Assembly: GCA_030536755.1 (NCBI GenBank)
Contig: JAUNPJ010000003.1
Coordinates: 1-64,000 of the forward strand
Length of the DNA: 64,000 nt
Origin: Eubacteriales bacterium
Lineage (GTDB): Bacteria > Bacillota > Clostridia > Lachnospirales > Lachnospiraceae
Reading direction: 5' to 3'
The first letter of the stretch is position 1. Each line of letters opens with the position of its first letter. Shown here piece after piece: positions 8,114-17,626 of this stretch. Both the position numbers and the translations under genes were made by a program. The notes beneath the pieces are model-generated. The model did no database searches. It had not been told where the DNA came from and worked only from the letters and a program-made list of their open reading frames with translations.

Positions 8114-9676
8114 ATGATTAACGCAGTAGGAAGAGATATTCCGGAGGAAATTCTGGAAAAAACAGGAAAAGAAGTGTTTCAGGGAGTGCACCATTTTGAC
8201 GGACACGTATACAGGAAGCATGCGCCGCTGACCCAGGCGGTTATCAACTCAAACGGAAGTAAACTGGTGGACAGTATTCATGATGTACTTGTAAAATGTG
8301 AGATTAAAGATGGTATGACGGTTAGTTTCCACCACCATTTTCGCGAGGGTGACTATGTTGTGAATATGGTTATGGAAGAAATCCATAAGATGGGAATTAA
8401 GGATATCACGATTTGCGCCAGTTCCCTGGGAAAAGCACATGATCCAATTGTACCGTATATTGAAGATGGAACGATTACGAATATTTATTCTTCTGGTGTG
8501 AGAGGAAAAATTGGAGAGGCAATCTCAAACGGTAAATTGAAAGGTCTGGCAGTTATGCAGTCTCATGGTGGAAGAGTACGTTCATTGGTGACTGGAGAAA
8601 ATCAGATTGATATTGCCTTCATAGGAGCCCCTACCTGTGATGATTATGGAAATTGCCGTGGTATTGGCGGAAACAGTGATTGCGGCGTTCTGTCTTATGC
8701 CATGGTGGATGCTCTGCATGCCAATCGGGTAGTCGCTATTACGGATTGCCTTGTTCCGTTTCCAAATTTCCCTGCGCATATCAGTATGACAAGAGTGGAT
8801 TATGTTGTAAAGGTTGATGCAATCGGTGATCCGAAAAAAATTGCAACAGGAGCAGCAAAGCCTACAACGGATCAGAGAAAGTTGATGATGGCAGACTATT
8901 GCACAAAGTTCGTGGTAAACTCGCCATATTTTAAAGATGGTTTTTCTTATCAGACAGGAGTTGGAGGTGCTTCTATCGCTTCTACGATTTCTCTTGCAAA
9001 AGAGATGAAAGAGAGAAATGTCCGTATGCGCTTTGGGGTTGGGGGATTGACAAAACCGATGTGTGATCTTTTGATTAATGGACAGGTGGACTGTCTCCTT
9101 GATACACAGGATTTTGACTTGGATGCGGTGGAATCTGTAAAGAATATGAAACATTTCAGGATTAGTGCAGGACAATATGCTGATCCATTTAATAAAGGAG
9201 CTGTAGTGAATAAACTGGATTTTGTAATTCTGGCAGCTCTTGAGGTAGATGTAAACTTCAACTGTAATGTTGTGGTTGGTTCTGACGGAATTATCACAGG
9301 AGCACAGGGGGGACACCCGGATACGGCAGCGGGAGCCAAATGTGCCATTGTAATCGCACCGCTTCTGCAGGGTAGAATTCCGGCTATCTGTACAGACGTA
9401 ACGACAGTAACAACTCCAGGTGAGAGTGTAGATGTTGTCATCACAGATTATGGTATCGCAATCAATCCAAGAAGACAGGATTTGATTGAGGCGATGAAGG
9501 ATGTGGATCTTCCGTTTAAAACAATTGAAGAACTTCGCGATATCGCATACTCAATTGCAGGAGAGCCAGAGAAGGTGCAATTTGAAGACAGGGTAGTAGG
9601 TATTATTGAAAGCCGCGATGGAACAATTATGGATGTGGTACGTCAGATTAAGCCATTTGAGTTTGCAGAAAATTGA
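8114..9676 (+). CDS. citF: Citrate lyase alpha subunit (citrate:acetyl-ACP transferase)
   Basis: A 520-residue CoA-transferase-fold subunit that swaps acetyl for citrate on the carrier protein. The full family length is present, with typical stretches including FHHHFREGD, MQSHGGR, GAPTCDDYGNCRG and the C-terminal TDYGIAINPRR. It starts at ATG 8114, one base after the citE stop (TAA 8110-8112). With citD and citE it completes the lyase complex. Nothing is truncated or frameshifted. Confidence 0.96.
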   Translation: MINAVGRDIPEEILEKTGKEVFQGVHHFDGHVYRKHAPLTQAVINSNGSKLVDSIHDVLVKCEIKDGMTVSFHHHFREGDYVVNMVMEEIHKMGIKDITICASSLGKAHDPIVPYIEDGTITNIYSSGVRGKIGEAISNGKLKGLAVMQSHGGRVRSLVTGENQIDIAFIGAPTCDDYGNCRGIGGNSDCGVLSYAMVDALHANRVVAITDCLVPFPNFPAHISMTRVDYVVKVDAIGDPKKIATGAAKPTTDQRKLMMADYCTKFVVNSPYFKDGFSYQTGVGGASIASTISLAKEMKERNVRMRFGVGGLTKPMCDLLINGQVDCLLDTQDFDLDAVESVKNMKHFRISAGQYADPFNKGAVVNKLDFVILAALEVDVNFNCNVVVGSDGIITGAQGGHPDTAAGAKCAIVIAPLLQGRIPAICTDVTTVTTPGESVDVVITDYGIAINPRRQDLIEAMKDVDLPFKTIEELRDIAYSIAGEPEKVQFEDRVVGIIESRDGTIMDVVRQIKPFEFAEN

Positions 9677-9773
9677 AAATGCTATATTTTATCAGGCATG
9701 TTATTATTAGCCAAGCAAGTGTGCCGATCATAATGTAATAAATGACTTGGCAGGAATATATGGAGGATGAGCC

Positions 9774-10304
9774 GTGGAAAGCAGGGAAGTGACCATAATG
9801 GAAGTGTTGGATTTTCGAGAACAAAAAGCAAGAACACAAAAGAAAATGTATGCCGATTTTCCGGAAGCAACAGTGGTAAGCTTGGGAATGAACATTCCCG
9901 GACCTGTAAAAAGCGGCTCGTCTATTTTTCGTGCATTTTGTGAGGGAAGACGAGAGCTGCGTAAGGCGATTCTGGAAGGAGCAGGTAAAGTTGTAGGGGA
10001 GCAGGGCTTAGAAGAAAAAGCCGGATATGCAGCTATTTATCTGGTGCAGGGAATCGAAAGGAAAAAACTTAAAGAAATAGCAGTTTTGATGGAGGAAACC
10101 CATCCTCTTGGAAGGCTTTTTGATATAGATGTTCTGAAAGAAAATATGGAATCTATCAGCCGTATCGAAATAGGAGCAGCGCGGAGAAAGTGTTTGCTTT
10201 GTAATCAGGATGCTAAAATCTGTGGAAGAAGCAGAGCACATACGGTGCAGGAATTGCAGGAAAAAACAGTATCTATTATTCGTGATTGGGAAGAAGGTTT
10301 ATAG
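9774..10304 (+). CDS. citX: Holo-ACP synthase CitX (apo-citrate lyase phosphoribosyl-dephospho-CoA transferase)
   Basis: A 176-residue enzyme that transfers the triphosphoribosyl-dephospho-CoA group to the CitD serine. Family marks: SLGMNIPGPVK, THPLGRLFDIDV, and the Cys-containing RKCLLCNQDAKICGRSRAH. It starts at GTG 9774 with GGAGGA six bases upstream; ATG 9798 is the alternative. A 97-bp gap from citF, with a weak inverted repeat (GCCAAG/CTTGGC), may modulate mRNA. It is followed by citG after two bases. Confidence 0.92.
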   Translation: MESREVTIMEVLDFREQKARTQKKMYADFPEATVVSLGMNIPGPVKSGSSIFRAFCEGRRELRKAILEGAGKVVGEQGLEEKAGYAAIYLVQGIERKKLKEIAVLMEETHPLGRLFDIDVLKENMESISRIEIGAARRKCLLCNQDAKICGRSRAHTVQELQEKTVSIIRDWEEGL

Positions 10305-10306
10305 AT

Positions 10307-11233
10307 ATGAACAGAAGAATGACAGGAAATGCTGTGCAGTGTCAGGGAATTATACTTGCACGGAGTATCGGTGCAAAAGCCTGGCGGGCTTTACTGGAAG
10401 AAGTTTATACCACACCAAAACCTGGCCTGGTGGACCTGTATTCCTGTGGGGCACACAGTGATATGAATGTTTCTATATTTGAGAAAAGTGCTCAGGCACT
10501 TCATCCTTATTTTATTCAAATGGCGGCGTTAGGATATGAGATGAGTGGATCTCCAGAAGAATTATTTCACAAAATCCGTGAGGTTGGAGTAGAAGCAGAA
10601 CGGGCAATGTGTGGTGCAACTTACGGCGTGAATACGCATAAAGGTCTTTTGTTTACATTGGGAATCTTCTGCGCTGCAGCAGGACGGTGTATAAGGGAAG
10701 ATGGAAAGCTTACAGAGAAGAAACTCTTTGATATGGAACAGCAGATGGTAGCCAAAATCTTATTTAGGGAACTCGGGAGGATTGAAACCAAAGAGCCAGA
10801 GAGCCATGGAGAAAAGAATCTGAAAATATATGGTACCCTGGGAATCCGGGGAGAAGCTATAAATGGGTATCCGGCTATCAGAAACATTGCCCTTCCGGTT
10901 TTAAGACAGGGGATTTCTGAAAGGAAGGAATGGAATCTTGTAAAACTGCAAACGCTGTTTCATCTGATGAGTGAAGTAGAAGATTCCAATATCATTTCAA
11001 GACATAATCCGCAAGTTCTTTTTCAGGTGCATATGGAAGCGAAAGAATTCTTAAAATGTGGAGGAGCATATGCAGAAGATGCGACAGAAAAGCTTCAGAT
11101 GATGGATGAGGACTATATTAGAAGAAACATTAGTGCTGGCGGCTGCGCAGACCTTCTTGCAGCTGCAATTTTCATAGAATTGTTATTGAACACAGAGAAT
11201 CCTGTACTGTACAGAAAAATGTCGGAGGAGTGA
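10307..11233 (+). CDS. citG: Triphosphoribosyl-dephospho-CoA synthase
   Basis: A 308-residue enzyme that joins ATP and dephospho-CoA to make the citrate-lyase prosthetic-group precursor. The N-terminal signature TPKPGLVDLYSCGAHSDM is clear, as are THKGLLFTLGI and the C-terminal SAGGCADLLAAAIF. It starts at ATG 10307, two bases after citX. Its stop overlaps the citC start region, where GGAGG for citC lies inside the citG end. Length is normal for a stand-alone CitG, not the CitXG fusion seen in some bacteria. Confidence 0.94.
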   Translation: MNRRMTGNAVQCQGIILARSIGAKAWRALLEEVYTTPKPGLVDLYSCGAHSDMNVSIFEKSAQALHPYFIQMAALGYEMSGSPEELFHKIREVGVEAERAMCGATYGVNTHKGLLFTLGIFCAAAGRCIREDGKLTEKKLFDMEQQMVAKILFRELGRIETKEPESHGEKNLKIYGTLGIRGEAINGYPAIRNIALPVLRQGISERKEWNLVKLQTLFHLMSEVEDSNIISRHNPQVLFQVHMEAKEFLKCGGAYAEDATEKLQMMDEDYIRRNISAGGCADLLAAAIFIELLLNTENPVLYRKMSEE

Positions 11234-11238
11234 ATTTG

Positions 11239-12240
11239 ATGATTTGCGAGGGCAGACCATTTGTTGGGAAAGAACTGAAAAAATTAAAACAGTTTCTTAA
11301 AAAAATGGATTTGGAGTATGATGAGGGAATTGAATACTCAGTTTGTATCCTGAATGATGAATATGAAATTATTGGAACAGGCTCTGTGGATCAAAATGTG
11401 ATAAAATGTGTGGCTATTGATCCTGGCTATCAGGGACAGGGACATTCTGCTACTATCTTGACAAATTTGATTCAGTATGAATTTGAGAGGTCAAGAACAC
11501 ATATTTTTATTTATACAAAACCGAAAAACTTTCCAATGTTTTCAGACATGGGCTTTCATACGATTTTACAGACCTCCGATGTGTTATTTATGGAGAATCA
11601 GGCTCAGGGTTTTGCCAATTTTTTGAAAAAACTCAGAAATGAGACTCCGAAAGAAGCATTGGATAAAGAGTGTAAGGTGGGAGCGATTGTTGCAAACTGC
11701 AATCCTTTTACCCTAGGGCACCGTTATCTTATTGAATATGCATCGTCATGCTGTGACTATGTGCATTTATTTGTTCTTTCAGATAATAGGAATGTTTTTT
11801 GTGCAAATGATCGTTATGAAATGGTAAGATTGGGTATTCGGGGAATAGATAATGTGATTCTGCATCGTACATGGGATTACATGATTTCTGCGGCTACGTT
11901 TCCCACTTATTTCTTTAAAGATCAAATGCAGGGAAAAGAGGCAAATTGTCAGCTTGATCTGGAAATCTTTTGCTCAAAAATTGCACCAGAACTTGGAATC
12001 TCCAGGAGATTTGTTGGGACGGAACCTTTTTGTAAAGTAACGGATTCTTATAATCATACAATGAAAAAAATTTTGCCTGCTTATGGTATTGAAATAGAAG
12101 AAATAACAAGAAAAACAAGTGGTGAAGTACCTGTAAGTGCATCGCAGGTCAGAAATTGTTTGGCTAAAAAGGAATATGAGAAGGTCAGAAATCTTGTACC
12201 AAAGGCTGTGTATGAGTATCTGATAGATTATTTCAGTTAA
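11239..12240 (+). CDS. citC: [Citrate (pro-3S)-lyase] ligase
   Basis: A 333-residue enzyme that acetylates the CitD prosthetic group with ATP and acetate, switching the lyase on. A GNAT-like N-terminal half (about 1-130, with CVAIDPGYQGQGHSATIL) is followed by a nucleotidyltransferase domain with the NCNPFTLGHRYL motif and C-terminal SASQVRNCL. ATG 11239 is placed ten bases after GGAGG (11224-11228); GTG 11230 is too close to that site. It is the last cit gene before the oxidoreductase. Confidence 0.93.
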   Translation: MICEGRPFVGKELKKLKQFLKKMDLEYDEGIEYSVCILNDEYEIIGTGSVDQNVIKCVAIDPGYQGQGHSATILTNLIQYEFERSRTHIFIYTKPKNFPMFSDMGFHTILQTSDVLFMENQAQGFANFLKKLRNETPKEALDKECKVGAIVANCNPFTLGHRYLIEYASSCCDYVHLFVLSDNRNVFCANDRYEMVRLGIRGIDNVILHRTWDYMISAATFPTYFFKDQMQGKEANCQLDLEIFCSKIAPELGISRRFVGTEPFCKVTDSYNHTMKKILPAYGIEIEEITRKTSGEVPVSASQVRNCLAKKEYEKVRNLVPKAVYEYLIDYFS

Positions 12241-12276
12241 TGAATTATATTTTGGGATAAGTCAGAGGAGGAAATT

Positions 12277-13500
12277 ATGGCATTACATATTATTGATGAA
12301 GCAAACCGTTGTCTGAATTGTAAAAAACCAAAATGCCAGGAAGGATGTCCGGTACATACACCAATTCCCCGCATTATTCAGATGTTCAAAGAAAACAAGG
12401 TAATGGAAGCCGGAGAAGAACTGTTCAGGAATAACCCCATGTCAACAATCTGCTCTGTGGTATGCAATCATGAGATGCAGTGTGCCGGAAATTGTGTTTT
12501 GGGAAAAAAGGGAACCCCTGTTCATTTTTCCAGTATAGAACAGTATATATCTGATACATATCTGGATCGTATGGAAATTTCTAAAGTAGAAAAGAAAAAT
12601 AAAAAAGCGGCGGTGATTGGAGCGGGTCCTGCTGGAATGACCGTAGCTATTTTACTGGCACAGAAGGGATATGGTGTTACGATTTTTGAATGGAAAGATA
12701 AAATCGGTGGTATCATGCAGTATGGTATCCCGGAATTTCGTCTTCCCAAAAGTGTACTTGATCGATATAAGAAAAAAATGCTGGAAATGGGAATACAGAT
12801 ACGTCCAAATACAACGATTGGTACTGTCTTGAAAATAGATGATTTGTTGCGGGATGGATATGCCAGTGTATTTGTGGGTACTGGTGTATGGAAGGCGAGA
12901 AATCTGGGGATTCATGGAGAATGTCTTGGAAATGTTCATTTCGGGATTGATTATCTTGCAAATGTGAAAGCGTATAATCTGGGTGAAAAAGTAGCAATTA
13001 TCGGTATGGGAAATGCTGCTATGGATGTTGCAAGAACAGTCCTTCGAAATGGTGCTAGGCAGGTAACACTTTATGCCAGAGGGAAAACTGTTACGGCAAG
13101 TTCTCATGAAATGTCTTATGCCCGTCTGGATGGTGCAGAGTTTGTCTTTGGTAAAGAAATTCAGCGCATTACAGAAAAGGGACCTGTTTTTAAAAATTCT
13201 ATATTGGATGATAATGGAAGAGTGATTGGATGTGAAGAAGAGGAAGAACTGGTGGAAGCAGATTCTGTAATCATCTGTATTAGTCAGGGACCAAGAGGAA
13301 AATTGATTCGTACTACAGTGGGGCTGGAAGGTTCAAAAAAGGGATTACTGGTTACAGATGAGAATGGAATGACTACAAAGAAAGGTGTATTTGCGGCAGG
13401 AGATGTAGTTCATGGATCCAAAACCGTTGTGCATGCCGTAGAAGGAGCTAAAAGAGCAGCAGAGTCTATGATACGCTATATGGAGAATGATAATTGCTGA
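12277..13500 (+). CDS. GltD-like FAD/NAD(P)-dependent oxidoreductase
   Basis: A 407-residue protein of the glutamate-synthase small-subunit/NfnB family. The N-terminal Cys-rich Fe-S module is at about 11-75 (CLNCKKPKCQEGCPVHTPIP, then CSVVCNHEMQCAGNC). It is followed by an FAD site (AAVIGAGPAGMTVAILLA), an NAD(P) site (VAIIGMGNAAMDVAR) and the C-terminal FAADGDV-type segment, here GVFAAGDVVHG. No large GltB partner is nearby, so it is probably not glutamate synthase. In this operon it may shuttle electrons between ferredoxin and NAD(P)H or reduce a product of the pathway. That role is inferred. Confidence 0.85.
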   Translation: MALHIIDEANRCLNCKKPKCQEGCPVHTPIPRIIQMFKENKVMEAGEELFRNNPMSTICSVVCNHEMQCAGNCVLGKKGTPVHFSSIEQYISDTYLDRMEISKVEKKNKKAAVIGAGPAGMTVAILLAQKGYGVTIFEWKDKIGGIMQYGIPEFRLPKSVLDRYKKKMLEMGIQIRPNTTIGTVLKIDDLLRDGYASVFVGTGVWKARNLGIHGECLGNVHFGIDYLANVKAYNLGEKVAIIGMGNAAMDVARTVLRNGARQVTLYARGKTVTASSHEMSYARLDGAEFVFGKEIQRITEKGPVFKNSILDDNGRVIGCEEEEELVEADSVIICISQGPRGKLIRTTVGLEGSKKGLLVTDENGMTTKKGVFAAGDVVHGSKTVVHAVEGAKRAAESMIRYMENDNC

Positions 13501-13533
13501 TTATTTTTATTGAAAATAACGGGAGGAAACAAC

Positions 13534-14970
13534 ATGAAGAGGACAAAAATTATCTGTACAATGGGACCTTCGGCTAATAATCGTGAAGTAATTCGACAGT
13601 TGGCGCTGAATGGAATGGATGTTGCGCGTTTCAATTTCTCACATGGAGATCATGAGGAACAAAAAGGAAGAGTTGATCTTATAAAAAGTGTCAGAGAAGA
13701 GTTGGGAAAACCAATTGCAATGCTTTTGGATACGAAAGGACCGGAAATTCGTACAGGAGTTTTGAAAGAGCACAAGAAGATTTCTTTATCTGATGGACAG
13801 CAGTTTACGCTGACAACGCAGGAAATCGAAGGTGATGGACAACGGGTTTCGGTTACTTATAAAGGACTTCCGGAAGATGTTGGAAGTGGTTCGAGAATCC
13901 TGATTGATGATGGTCTGATTGAACTGGAAGTTATTTGTTGTGAAGGTTCGGAGATGATCTGTAAAGTGTTAAACGGCGGAGAACTTGGAGAGAAAAAGGG
14001 TGTAAATGTTCCAAATGTAAAAATAAAACTTCCAAGTATTACAGAAAAAGACCGAAGAGATATTTTGTTTGGAATCGAGCAGGGGTTTGATTTTATTGCA
14101 GCGTCGTTTGTCCGTACTGCGGAGGCAATTCGTGAGATTAGAACTCTTCTGAATGAAAATGGCGGTGAGCAGATGGCTATTATTGCAAAAATCGAAAATG
14201 CAGAAGGAATTGAAAATATTGATGAAATTATCAAAGAATCGGACGGAATCATGGTTGCCAGAGGTGATCTGGGTGTAGAAATTCCTGCATATCGTGTACC
14301 GCATATCCAGAAGGAGCTGATTGCAAAATGTAATCGTTGCTATGTGCCAGTTATCACTGCGACACAGATGCTGGATTCTATGATGCGTAATCCGAGACCG
14401 ACACGTGCAGAGGTAACAGATGTTGCCAATGCGATTTATGATGGAACGGATGCCATCATGCTTTCTGGTGAAACAGCAAATGGAAAATATCCAGTGGAAG
14501 CATTGAAGATGATGGTGGAGATTGCAGTCAGTACAGAAGAGCACCTAGATACTCAGCATTTTGTGGAACATCGCAGAATGTATAGAAAACAGAATGTATC
14601 CAGTGCTGTGGGAGCGGCTGCTGTTATGACAGCAAATCACCTGCAAGCAGATGCGATTGCAACTCCGACTGTATCTGGACAGACAGCGAGACTGATTTCC
14701 AGTTTTCGTCCGAAAGTTCCGATTTTGGCTGTTACACCAAACGAGACAGTTTTTCATAAGCTTCAGCTTTACTGGGGTGTGATTCCACTGAAAGGAAATG
14801 AAAAAGATTCTACAGAGCACATTATAGAGGCTGCTGTGAATATAATTAAAAAAAATTCCTTTGCCAATAAGGGAGATTTGCTTGTATTTACGGCTGGTGA
14901 TTCTGTAATGAACAACTGGACCAGAGAAAGTGCAGCAACCAATATGATGCATGTTGTGGAAATAAAATAA
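13534..14970 (+). CDS. pyk: Pyruvate kinase
   Basis: A 478-residue pyruvate kinase (PEP + ADP to pyruvate + ATP). It has the catalytic K/Mg motifs DTKGPEIRTG, IAKIENAEGIENIDEI, DGIMVARGDLGVEIP and TATQMLDSMMRNPRPTRAE, and the C-terminal regulatory domain. It lacks the extra PEP-utiliser domain found on some Firmicutes pyruvate kinases. ATG 13534 follows GGGAGG (13521-13526). Placement at the end of the citrate-lyase operon suggests a dedicated copy for energy or PEP/pyruvate balance during acid fermentation; a housekeeping copy may exist elsewhere. Confidence 0.96.
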   Translation: MKRTKIICTMGPSANNREVIRQLALNGMDVARFNFSHGDHEEQKGRVDLIKSVREELGKPIAMLLDTKGPEIRTGVLKEHKKISLSDGQQFTLTTQEIEGDGQRVSVTYKGLPEDVGSGSRILIDDGLIELEVICCEGSEMICKVLNGGELGEKKGVNVPNVKIKLPSITEKDRRDILFGIEQGFDFIAASFVRTAEAIREIRTLLNENGGEQMAIIAKIENAEGIENIDEIIKESDGIMVARGDLGVEIPAYRVPHIQKELIAKCNRCYVPVITATQMLDSMMRNPRPTRAEVTDVANAIYDGTDAIMLSGETANGKYPVEALKMMVEIAVSTEEHLDTQHFVEHRRMYRKQNVSSAVGAAAVMTANHLQADAIATPTVSGQTARLISSFRPKVPILAVTPNETVFHKLQLYWGVIPLKGNEKDSTEHIIEAAVNIIKKNSFANKGDLLVFTAGDSVMNNWTRESAATNMMHVVEIK

Positions 14971-15056
14971 TTTATTTCAAATGAGAAATAAAGAGCTAGA
15001 AAAAATTGTTTATTTATAGTATCTTTATAGTATCGAAAAATGCGTAGGAGATAATC

Positions 15057-15917
15057 ATGAAATTTCAAGCAAAAGAAGATGGAAAAAGAATTCTTATCAT
15101 CTGTCTTGCGTCTTTACTGATGGCAGTAAATATTAAATCGTTCGTTCGGACCGGTGGGTTATATCCTGGAGGTGCCACGGGACTTACTATTTTGATACAG
15201 CGTGTGGCGCAGTTGTTTTTGAATGTGGAGCTTCCGTATTCTGTAGTCAACCTGTTGCTAAATGCTGTGCCCGTGTACATAGGATTCCGGTTTATCGGAA
15301 AGAAGTTTACATTGTATTCCTGCCTGATGATTGTGCTTACCAGTGTGTTAACCGATATTGTGCCGGGATATACGATTACGTATGATACACTGCTGATCAG
15401 TATTTTCGGGGGCATGATCAATGGTCTTGTGATCAGTGTTTGTCTTTTGGTGAATGCGACGACAGGCGGAACCGATTTTATTGCCATCTTTCTGTCGGAA
15501 AAAAAGGGCGTTGATTCGTTTAATATCATTTTGGCACTGAATGTTGTGATACTTGCAGCAGCGGGAATTCTGTTTGGATGGGATAAGGCTCTGTATTCGA
15601 TTATTTTCCAGTATGCGTCCACACAGGTGCTCCATACGTTGTACAAAAAATATCAGCAGAATACGCTATTTGTGGTGACGAACAAACCACAGGAGGTCAG
15701 TGAGGTGATTGCCAGAGAATGCAATCATGGTGCAACGATTCTGGAGGGAGAGGGATCTTACGAGCACTGTGAGCGCCATGTGGTATATTCTGTTGTTTCC
15801 AGTGCAGAAAGTAAGCACGTAATTCATGCAGTGAAAGAGACCGATCCGGAGGCGTTTGTTAATGTGATTCGTACAGAACAGCTTTCCGGAAGATTTTACC
15901 AGAAGCCGACGGAATAG
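15057..15917 (+). CDS. YitT family membrane protein
   Basis: A 286-residue protein with five to six membrane segments in the first two thirds (DUF161-type repeats, with RTGGLYPGGATGLTILIQR and NATTGGTDFIAIFLSEKKG). A soluble C-terminal DUF2179 domain follows (about 200-280, VVTNKPQEVSEVI onward). Full length; starts at ATG 15057 behind GGAG. Function in the family is unknown, with transport or small-ligand sensing proposed. It has no operon partner and faces thiC across a shared terminator. Confidence 0.9.
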   Translation: MKFQAKEDGKRILIICLASLLMAVNIKSFVRTGGLYPGGATGLTILIQRVAQLFLNVELPYSVVNLLLNAVPVYIGFRFIGKKFTLYSCLMIVLTSVLTDIVPGYTITYDTLLISIFGGMINGLVISVCLLVNATTGGTDFIAIFLSEKKGVDSFNIILALNVVILAAAGILFGWDKALYSIIFQYASTQVLHTLYKKYQQNTLFVVTNKPQEVSEVIARECNHGATILEGEGSYEHCERHVVYSVVSSAESKHVIHAVKETDPEAFVNVIRTEQLSGRFYQKPTE

Positions 15918-15930
15918 AGGTCATAAGAAT

Positions 15931-15985
15931 AAGGGAGTGCTGCGAGATAATGGTTTATCCGCTATCTTGCAGCACTCCCTTTTAT
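15931..15985. terminator. Bidirectional terminator between yitT and thiC
   Basis: A 19-bp near-perfect stem (15931-15949 with 15963-15981, one G-U pair) begins AAGGGAGTGCTGC and ends GCAGCACTCCCTT, with T runs on both sides. It serves the two convergent genes. Confidence 0.92.
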
Positions 15986-15994
15986 ATTGATTGT

Positions 15995-17302
15995 TTATTC
16001 ATCATAAATGTTAACGATTTCTCCATCGAGAATACGGTTCATATTCTTGACTGCACAGAAGTTACCGCACATACTGCAGGTATCTTCTTTTTCCGGTTTT
16101 GCTTCCGCGCGGTAGCGGCGGGCTTTTTCCGGATCCATGCTCAGGTCGAACATTGCCTCCCAGTCGAGTTTCTTGCGGGCGGTGCTCATCTGGTCATCCC
16201 AGTCGCGTGCACCCTTGATGCCTTTTGCAATATCTGCTGCGTGAGCGGCGATGCGGGAGGCGATGATACCTTCCTTTACGTCATCGAGGTTTGGAAGACG
16301 AAGGTGCTCAGCCGGTGTGACATAGCACAGGAAGGAAGCTCCGTAAGTTGCAGCGATGGCGCCTCCGATGGCTGCTGTGATGTGATCATAACCAGGAGCA
16401 ACATCGGTCACAAGTGGTCCAAGTACATAGAATGGTGCACCCTGGCAGATGGTCTTCTGGATTTCCATGTTGGCAGCGATCTGGTTCAGCGGCATATGGC
16501 CAGGGCCTTCTACCATAACCTGTACGTTTTTCTCCCAGGCACGTTTCGTCAGCTCGCCCAAAGTAATCAGCTCCTCAATCTGGGAGATATCGGAAGCATC
16601 TTTCAGACATCCCGGACGGCAGGCGTCACCAAGGCTCATGGTGATATCGTATTCCTGGCAGATATCAAGAATCTCATCGTAGTGCTCATAGAAAGGATTC
16701 TCCTGTCCTGTCATTTCCATCCATGCGAAGATGATGGAACCTCCGCGGGAAACAATGTTGGTCAGACGTTTGTTGCGTTTGAAACGTCCTGCTGTTTCTT
16801 TGTTGATACCGCAGTGGATTGTCATGAAGTCAACGCCGTCCTCTGCGTGCATTCTTACGATATCGAGCCATTCCTGAGAAGTGATTTCTTTCAGCGGTTT
16901 GTGGTAATATACAACAGCATCATAAATCGGCACAGTACCGATGATGGCCGGACACTCCTGTGTCAGGCGTTTGCGGAACGTGCGTGTATCGCCGTAGGAA
17001 CTCAGATCCATAATGGATTCTGCACCCATTTTTACAGCGTTGTTTACTTTCTCGATTTCCATATCCATGTCTTTCCAGTCTCTGGAAATTCCGAGGTTTA
17101 CGTTGATTTTCGTTTTCAGCATAGAACCGATACCATTTGGCTCGATGCAGGTGTGACGTTTGTTGCACGGGATGATGATCTGGCCCTTTGCCATGTAGTC
17201 CATCAGCTCTTTGATGTCCATCTGTTCTTTGGCGGCAACTGCCTCCATTTCTTTTGTGACGATGCCTTTTCTTGCGGCATCCATCTGTGTCGTATAGTTC
17301 AT
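15995..17302 (-). CDS. thiC: Phosphomethylpyrimidine synthase ThiC
   Basis: A 435-residue radical-SAM enzyme that turns aminoimidazole ribotide into hydroxymethylpyrimidine phosphate for thiamine synthesis. Core motifs include [40 protein letters not shown] and [20 protein letters not shown]. The C-terminal cluster motif is CSMCGNFC, i.e. Cys-x2-Cys-x3-Cys, one residue shorter than the E. coli type. The start is ATG 17302 after AAGGAGG. Expression is controlled by the TPP riboswitch and terminator upstream. It stands alone, without other thi genes in the window. Confidence 0.96.
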   Translation of the reverse strand: MNYTTQMDAARKGIVTKEMEAVAAKEQMDIKELMDYMAKGQIIIPCNKRHTCIEPNGIGSMLKTKINVNLGISRDWKDMDMEIEKVNNAVKMGAESIMDLSSYGDTRTFRKRLTQECPAIIGTVPIYDAVVYYHKPLKEITSQEWLDIVRMHAEDGVDFMTIHCGINKETAGRFKRNKRLTNIVSRGGSIIFAWMEMTGQENPFYEHYDEILDICQEYDITMSLGDACRPGCLKDASDISQIEELITLGELTKRAWEKNVQVMVEGPGHMPLNQIAANMEIQKTICQGAPFYVLGPLVTDVAPGYDHITAAIGGAIAATYGASFLCYVTPAEHLRLPNLDDVKEGIIASRIAAHAADIAKGIKGARDWDDQMSTARKKLDWEAMFDLSMDPEKARRYRAEAKPEKEDTCSMCGNFCAVKNMNRILDGEIVNIYDE

Positions 17303-17343
17303 AACCTTTTCCTCCTTGAGAAATACCTTTGATACGTTTGGGC

Positions 17344-17375
17344 GAAAAAAGAGCACATCCGTGTAGATGTACTCT
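17344..17375 (-). terminator. Riboswitch-controlled terminator ahead of thiC
   Basis: On the minus strand, AGAGTACATC pairs with GATGTGCTCT and is followed by TTTTTT. It lies between the TPP aptamer and the thiC start, where a ligand-stabilised terminator is expected. Confidence 0.85.
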
Positions 17376-17395
17376 GAAAGATTCCATATATGGTA

Positions 17396-17486
17396 CAATT
17401 CCTACGCCGGCATTATCCGTATCAGGTTCCAGGGTCGAAATCCGTTCGTATTTCTTCTCAGCCGACGCGTCAGCTCCCCTTACATT
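17396..17486 (-). ncRNA. TPP (THI-box) riboswitch
   Basis: On the minus strand the conserved TPP aptamer elements appear in order: GGGGAGC, GGCTGAGA, then ACCCTGGAACCTGAT and GGATAATGCCGGCGTAGGAA. It precedes thiC and a terminator hairpin, so TPP binding should stop transcription. Confidence 0.96.
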
Positions 17487-17497
17487 CTATTTCTTTT

Positions 17498-17526
17498 ATC
17501 ATAAACGATACAGAAAATAAAGTCAA
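17498..17526 (-). promoter_or_regulatory. thiC promoter
   Basis: Minus strand -35 TTGACT (17521-17526) and -10 TATGAT (17498-17503), 17-bp spacer, just upstream of the riboswitch. Confidence 0.75.
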
Positions 17527-17546
17527 TAATAAGGTTGGGATATTTC

Positions 17547-17575
17547 TTGTCAATTTTTTTGTGACCGCTTAAAAT
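17547..17575 (+). promoter_or_regulatory. sbcDC promoter
   Basis: -35 TTGTCA (17547-17552) and -10 TAAAAT (17570-17575), 17-bp spacer, about 50 bp ahead of sbcD and back to back with the thiC promoter. Confidence 0.65.
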
Positions 17576-17626
17576 AGAACATATCATATGGAACAGATAT
17601 AAAAGAAAAGACTCGGGAGGAAAGTT

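Noticed and set aside
15950..17332. A 460-codon open frame on the plus strand
   Set aside because: It lies antisense to thiC, a clear conserved gene with riboswitch, and its translation is Cys/His/Phe-rich with no domain.
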